NCBI GenBank assembly: GCA_028285465.1
Contig: JANQPD010000095.1
Span: forward strand, 20,543-84,542
Direction of reading: 5' to 3'
DNA from: Owenweeksia sp.
GTDB taxonomy: Bacteria > Bacteroidota > Bacteroidia > Flavobacteriales > Schleiferiaceae
DNA: 64,000 bases
Shown: in pieces, positions 61,246 through 64,000 of the stretch
Layout of the letters: each line of letters starts with the position of its first letter
Position numbering within the stretch: position 1 is the stretch's first letter
Notes under the pieces: model-generated
Told to the model about the DNA's origin: nothing
Seen by the model: the letters and a program-made list of their open reading frames with translations, nothing else
Database searches by the model: none
Position numbers and translations under genes: made by a program

Positions 61246-62195
61246 TGAGTAAGAACCGCGTTTGCGCACTTTTTGGTATCCGTTACCCGATCATACAGGC
61301 CGGCATGATCTGGTGCAGTGGATGGGAGCTGGCTTCAGCAGTAAGCAATGCAGGTGGTTTGGGCATCATTGGTGCGGGAAGCATGTACCCTGAAATACTG
61401 CGCACCCATATTCAAAAGTGCAAGGCAGCTACCCAAAAACCCTTTGCGGTAAATGTACCTATGCTATATCCCGACCTGGAACAACTCTTCCGGGTTATCG
61501 AAGAAGAAGGCGTTTCCATTGTGTTCACTTCAGCGGGTAATCCCAAAACCTATACCTCTTTTCTCAAAAAAAAGGGAATAAAGGTGGTGCATGTGGTCAG
61601 CAGCGTAAAGTTTGCGTTAAAAGCTGAAGAGGCAGGAGTGGATGCAGTGGTGGCAGAAGGATTTGAAGCGGGAGGGCACAACGGGCGAGATGAAACCACT
61701 ACCTTTTGCCTTATTCCCGAAGTAACCCAAAAAGTGAGCATCCCTGTGATTGCTGCGGGGGGAATAGGTACCGGCAGGCAGGCCTTTTCCGCAATAGCAC
61801 TTGGGGCAGAGGGCGTACAGGTTGGATCGCGCTTTGTAGCAAGTGAAGAAAGCTCGGCACATATAGCTTTCAAGCAAGCGGTTATAGCTGCGCAAGAAGG
61901 GGCAACCAAGTTAACGCTCAAAGAACTCGCTCCGGTAAGGCTTATTAAAAACCGGTTTTTCGAGGATATAGAACAAGCGTATGCCGATTGCGCTACCGTG
62001 GACGAGTTGAAGCGGCTCTTAGGGCGTGCCCGGGCTAAGCGGGGCATGTTTGAAGGGGATATGGACCAGGGAGAACTCGAAATAGGGCAGGTAAGCAGTT
62101 TGATAAACCAGATTCTTCCGGCCGAAGAGATCGTAAAGCAACTTATTGAGGAGTTCAATTATACGGTCGGAGCAATGGCCGTTATGCGTTTCTGA
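61245..62195 (+). CDS. nitronate monooxygenase family protein
   Basis: A 316-residue FMN-dependent TIM-barrel protein of the nitronate monooxygenase/2-nitropropane dioxygenase group, also related to FabK. Motifs: FGIRYPIIQAGM near 10-21, SNAGGLGIIGAGSM near 35-48, EGFEAGGHNGRDE near 138-150, and AAGGIGTGRQAFSAIALGAE cut here as AAGGIGTGRQAFSAIA near 170-185 with GVQVGSRF. Natural substrate is unknown; detoxification of propionate 3-nitronate is one possibility. Coupled to the subtilase by overlap, but without an obvious functional tie. Confidence 0.87.
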   Translation: MSKNRVCALFGIRYPIIQAGMIWCSGWELASAVSNAGGLGIIGAGSMYPEILRTHIQKCKAATQKPFAVNVPMLYPDLEQLFRVIEEEGVSIVFTSAGNPKTYTSFLKKKGIKVVHVVSSVKFALKAEEAGVDAVVAEGFEAGGHNGRDETTTFCLIPEVTQKVSIPVIAAGGIGTGRQAFSAIALGAEGVQVGSRFVASEESSAHIAFKQAVIAAQEGATKLTLKELAPVRLIKNRFFEDIEQAYADCATVDELKRLLGRARAKRGMFEGDMDQGELEIGQVSSLINQILPAEEIVKQLIEEFNYTVGAMAVMRF

Positions 62196-62331
62196 ATGAG
62201 CCAACGCCAATATATTGCCATAGATAGGTAGTTTCTTTTTGTTTTAACGTGTATTTTTAGATGTAGCTTTCGGAAATACAGCAGCACAAAGCTTTCAATA
62301 ATTTTTAGTATAGCAGCATGCCTGTGTATTC

Positions 62332-62339
62332 TATATTTG
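62332..62339 (+). promoter_or_regulatory. -7 promoter element of the surface protein gene
   Basis: TATATTTG is an exact TAnnTTTG match, 26 bases before the ATG at 62366. There is no clear TTG 17-20 bases upstream. Confidence 0.5.
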
Positions 62340-62365
62340 TTTTGAACAATAAACCTCGGCTGATC

Positions 62366-64000
62366 ATGAACAAGAAATTAATCTTCTCGATACTCACCCT
62401 GATGCTCTTCAGCGTGGGTTCTGTACGGGCTTCCCACTATTTAGGGGGGGAGCTAACCTGGCGGTGTTATGACGGAACCAACCCGGCACATGCAGGGAAA
62501 TACATCTTTACCCTTAAGTTGTACAGGGATTGTAGAGGTGCGGATATAAGTGCAACCACACAAACGATAAACTTTTCTGGGGGTGCTTCTTTTTCTTTGT
62601 CTCTCGACACTCGTATAGACATTACCCCTGTTTGTTTTGGTACAGGCATTCCCGATTGTATCAATGGAACCAGTACCGACCCCAGAGGTGCAGTGCACGA
62701 ACTGATCTATACCAATGATGGGGAAATGGGTAGGGCAGCCCCCGTTGCCTTACCTGCTATACCTCCTCCTGCAGGGGGATGGACGTTCTCTACGACTAGC
62801 TTATTTGCGCGCCCCCCCAGTGTAAACCTCACAAATTCAAGCAGTGAGTCTTTGGTGGTGCGTGCCCGGATGTATCCGTATAGCCCTGCAGGGGCTGGGG
62901 GAACTAATCTTCCTGCCTCTCCCTGTTATGACGGTAGCCCCCGTTTTCTGGCTATACCTGCAAGTGTGATCTGCAGTGACTATAAATTTAACTACAACCA
63001 TTTAGCAGGGGATAAAGAACTGGATTCCTTGCATTATGCATGGGATTACCCGATACGCTCTTTGGGGAGCAATATTGGCTTTAATATGGGCTACAGCCAT
63101 ACTGCTCCTTTTCCGGATCAGTCAGAGAACCCGGCCAACGGCCCGGTGACTTTGGACGGGGTAACCGGACAGATGACCGTGGAGGCATACAACCCCACTG
63201 CCGGGAACTACATATCTTGTGTAAAGGTAGAAGCCTGGAAGAATTGCCAGTTAAAGGCGGAGATCTTCCGCGACCTGGCCGTGGTGTACAGCACCGATCC
63301 GGCCTGTGCCAACAACAACCCTCCCACAACCGACATTGACTTAAATGCCTGGCCCAATATCCGTAAGGTGGGCGATAATTTTTATACAGAAGTCTATCCC
63401 GGTGATACAGTACAGTTCAGGTTAACGGCTACGGAAACTGAAACGCATGGCCCACCTAACTACGTACTTCAGAAGATCACTTTGGACTTAGCCAACGATG
63501 AACTGGGGAATCCTTACCCTTCCACTACAGGTTGTTTGAGCGGCAAAACGCCCTGTGCTACTTTAACGCGTATCGGGGGCAGCAGCTTTGTAAATCAGGA
63601 CGCTTATATAGAAGGGGAGTTTTTCTGGATACCGGGCTGTTCGCACCTGGCTACGGAAACCGGCTGCCGGGGTAATACCAATACCTATCCTTTTGCTTTC
63701 AGGGTGCGGGATAATGGCTGCCCGGCCAACGCCATAGGGGTGGTCACAGTAGTGGTCAACGTATTGCAGGGCGATCCCGACACGCCTCCCTTTCATTGTG
63801 TGAACGTACAGGACAACTCGGGTGATATAGAGCTAAGCTGGGGCCAGCCGGCCATAGACAGCGGTTTGTTCTGGAACTACTACCTGATCTATGCGGATGA
63901 TGGTACGGGTAACTTCGTTCCGATCGATACGATCACCGACTACAACCAGTTATCGCAGATCATAACCCCTTCGATGATGCCTAACGGGAGTACGCTACCC
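62366..64000 (+). CDS. large secreted surface protein, gliding/T9SS type (3' end outside window)
   Basis: From ATG 62366 the frame stays open for 545 codons to the window edge. A signal peptide (about 1-23, ending VRA) precedes SHYLGGELTWRCYDG, the N-terminus typical of very large Bacteroidota surface proteins with gliding-motility-type C-terminal sorting domains. About 15 cysteines occur in the visible part, often paired by spacing, suggesting disulfides (for example CYDG, YRDCRG, PACANN, PGCSHLATETGC). A fibronectin-type segment appears near the end (NSGDIELSWGQPAIDSG). The sorting domain should lie beyond the edge. Confidence 0.82.
   Translation, partial: MNKKLIFSILTLMLFSVGSVRASHYLGGELTWRCYDGTNPAHAGKYIFTLKLYRDCRGADISATTQTINFSGGASFSLSLDTRIDITPVCFGTGIPDCINGTSTDPRGAVHELIYTNDGEMGRAAPVALPAIPPPAGGWTFSTTSLFARPPSVNLTNSSSESLVVRARMYPYSPAGAGGTNLPASPCYDGSPRFLAIPASVICSDYKFNYNHLAGDKELDSLHYAWDYPIRSLGSNIGFNMGYSHTAPFPDQSENPANGPVTLDGVTGQMTVEAYNPTAGNYISCVKVEAWKNCQLKAEIFRDLAVVYSTDPACANNNPPTTDIDLNAWPNIRKVGDNFYTEVYPGDTVQFRLTATETETHGPPNYVLQKITLDLANDELGNPYPSTTGCLSGKTPCATLTRIGGSSFVNQDAYIEGEFFWIPGCSHLATETGCRGNTNTYPFAFRVRDNGCPANAIGVVTVVVNVLQGDPDTPPFHCVNVQDNSGDIELSWGQPAIDSGLFWNYYLIYADDGTGNFVPIDTITDYNQLSQIITPSMMPNGSTLP

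Noticed and set aside
61550..62158. A 202-codon minus-strand open frame over the nitronate monooxygenase
   Set aside because: Serine/threonine-rich composition is typical of antisense frames; the plus-strand gene is clear.
1..64000. Mobile elements, CRISPR arrays, prophage or tRNA genes
   Set aside because: No transposase or integrase motif, regularly spaced direct repeats of CRISPR type, or cloverleaf-like sequence was seen.

Overview
The window reads as chromosomal DNA of a member of the Bacteroidota, most likely a Flavobacteriales or Cryomorphaceae-like lineage. The evidence is a subtilase with a type IX secretion C-terminal sorting domain, a very large cysteine-containing surface protein running off the right end, several families found mainly in this phylum (DUF3276 PUR-type protein, DUF5683, DUF4199, long NusB, short MenE), and many promoters of the phylum's TTG-N17-20-TAnnTTTG type. 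It looks like core genome: I see no insertion sequence, integrase, prophage, CRISPR array, tRNA or rRNA. One small RNA gene, the SRP RNA, lies between 50288 and 50380.

Layout. 1-2.8 kb: pabA (-), ridA and lpdA (+). 2.8-8.2 kb: an overlapping trio of OmpA-repeat protein, DUF1569 protein and membrane patatin-like lipase, then a roughly 550-base gene-poor gap and an orphan ABC ATPase. 8.2-11.5 kb (-): thrS-infC-rpmI-rplT. 11.6-23.2 kb (+): menaquinone synthesis (hotdog thioesterase, menF, menD, menA, menC, menE), interleaved with a methyltransferase, a pair of bacterial PH-domain membrane proteins and an opposite-strand TonB-dependent receptor; menB is absent. 23.2-26.2 kb (-): BASS transporter, glutaminase, HELGH metallopeptidase-like protein and a small basic protein.

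26.4-36.9 kb (-): a tightly packed run from parA and parB through DUF5683, dapB, lepB, wbqC-like, SH3 protein, acyl-CoA carboxylase beta subunit, DUF1648 protein and a catalytic-domain-less sensor protein to an HI0933 flavoprotein. 37.1-40 kb: FMN reductase, PUR protein and an ABC exporter with an aspartate in place of the Walker B glutamate. 40-46.3 kb (+): amino-acid dehydrogenase, nusB, DUF1573 lipoprotein, yajC, YbbR protein, coaE, nnr. 46.3-50.4 kb (-): YciO-like protein, fsa, TPR histidine kinase and the SRP RNA.

50.5-54.1 kb (+): DUF4199 protein, two glycosyltransferases and a PAS histidine kinase. 54.1-57.6 kb (-): a compact heptose-nucleotide operon (gmhA, hddA and a three-domain fusion of nucleotidyltransferase, GmhB-type phosphatase and uridine-kinase-like P-loop domain). 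This is the most interesting locus: three genes appear to encode every step from sedoheptulose 7-phosphate to an NDP-heptose, plus one extra kinase-like domain of unknown role. 57.7-64 kb (+): YwqK-repeat protein, mnmA, T9SS subtilase, nitronate monooxygenase and the open-ended surface protein.
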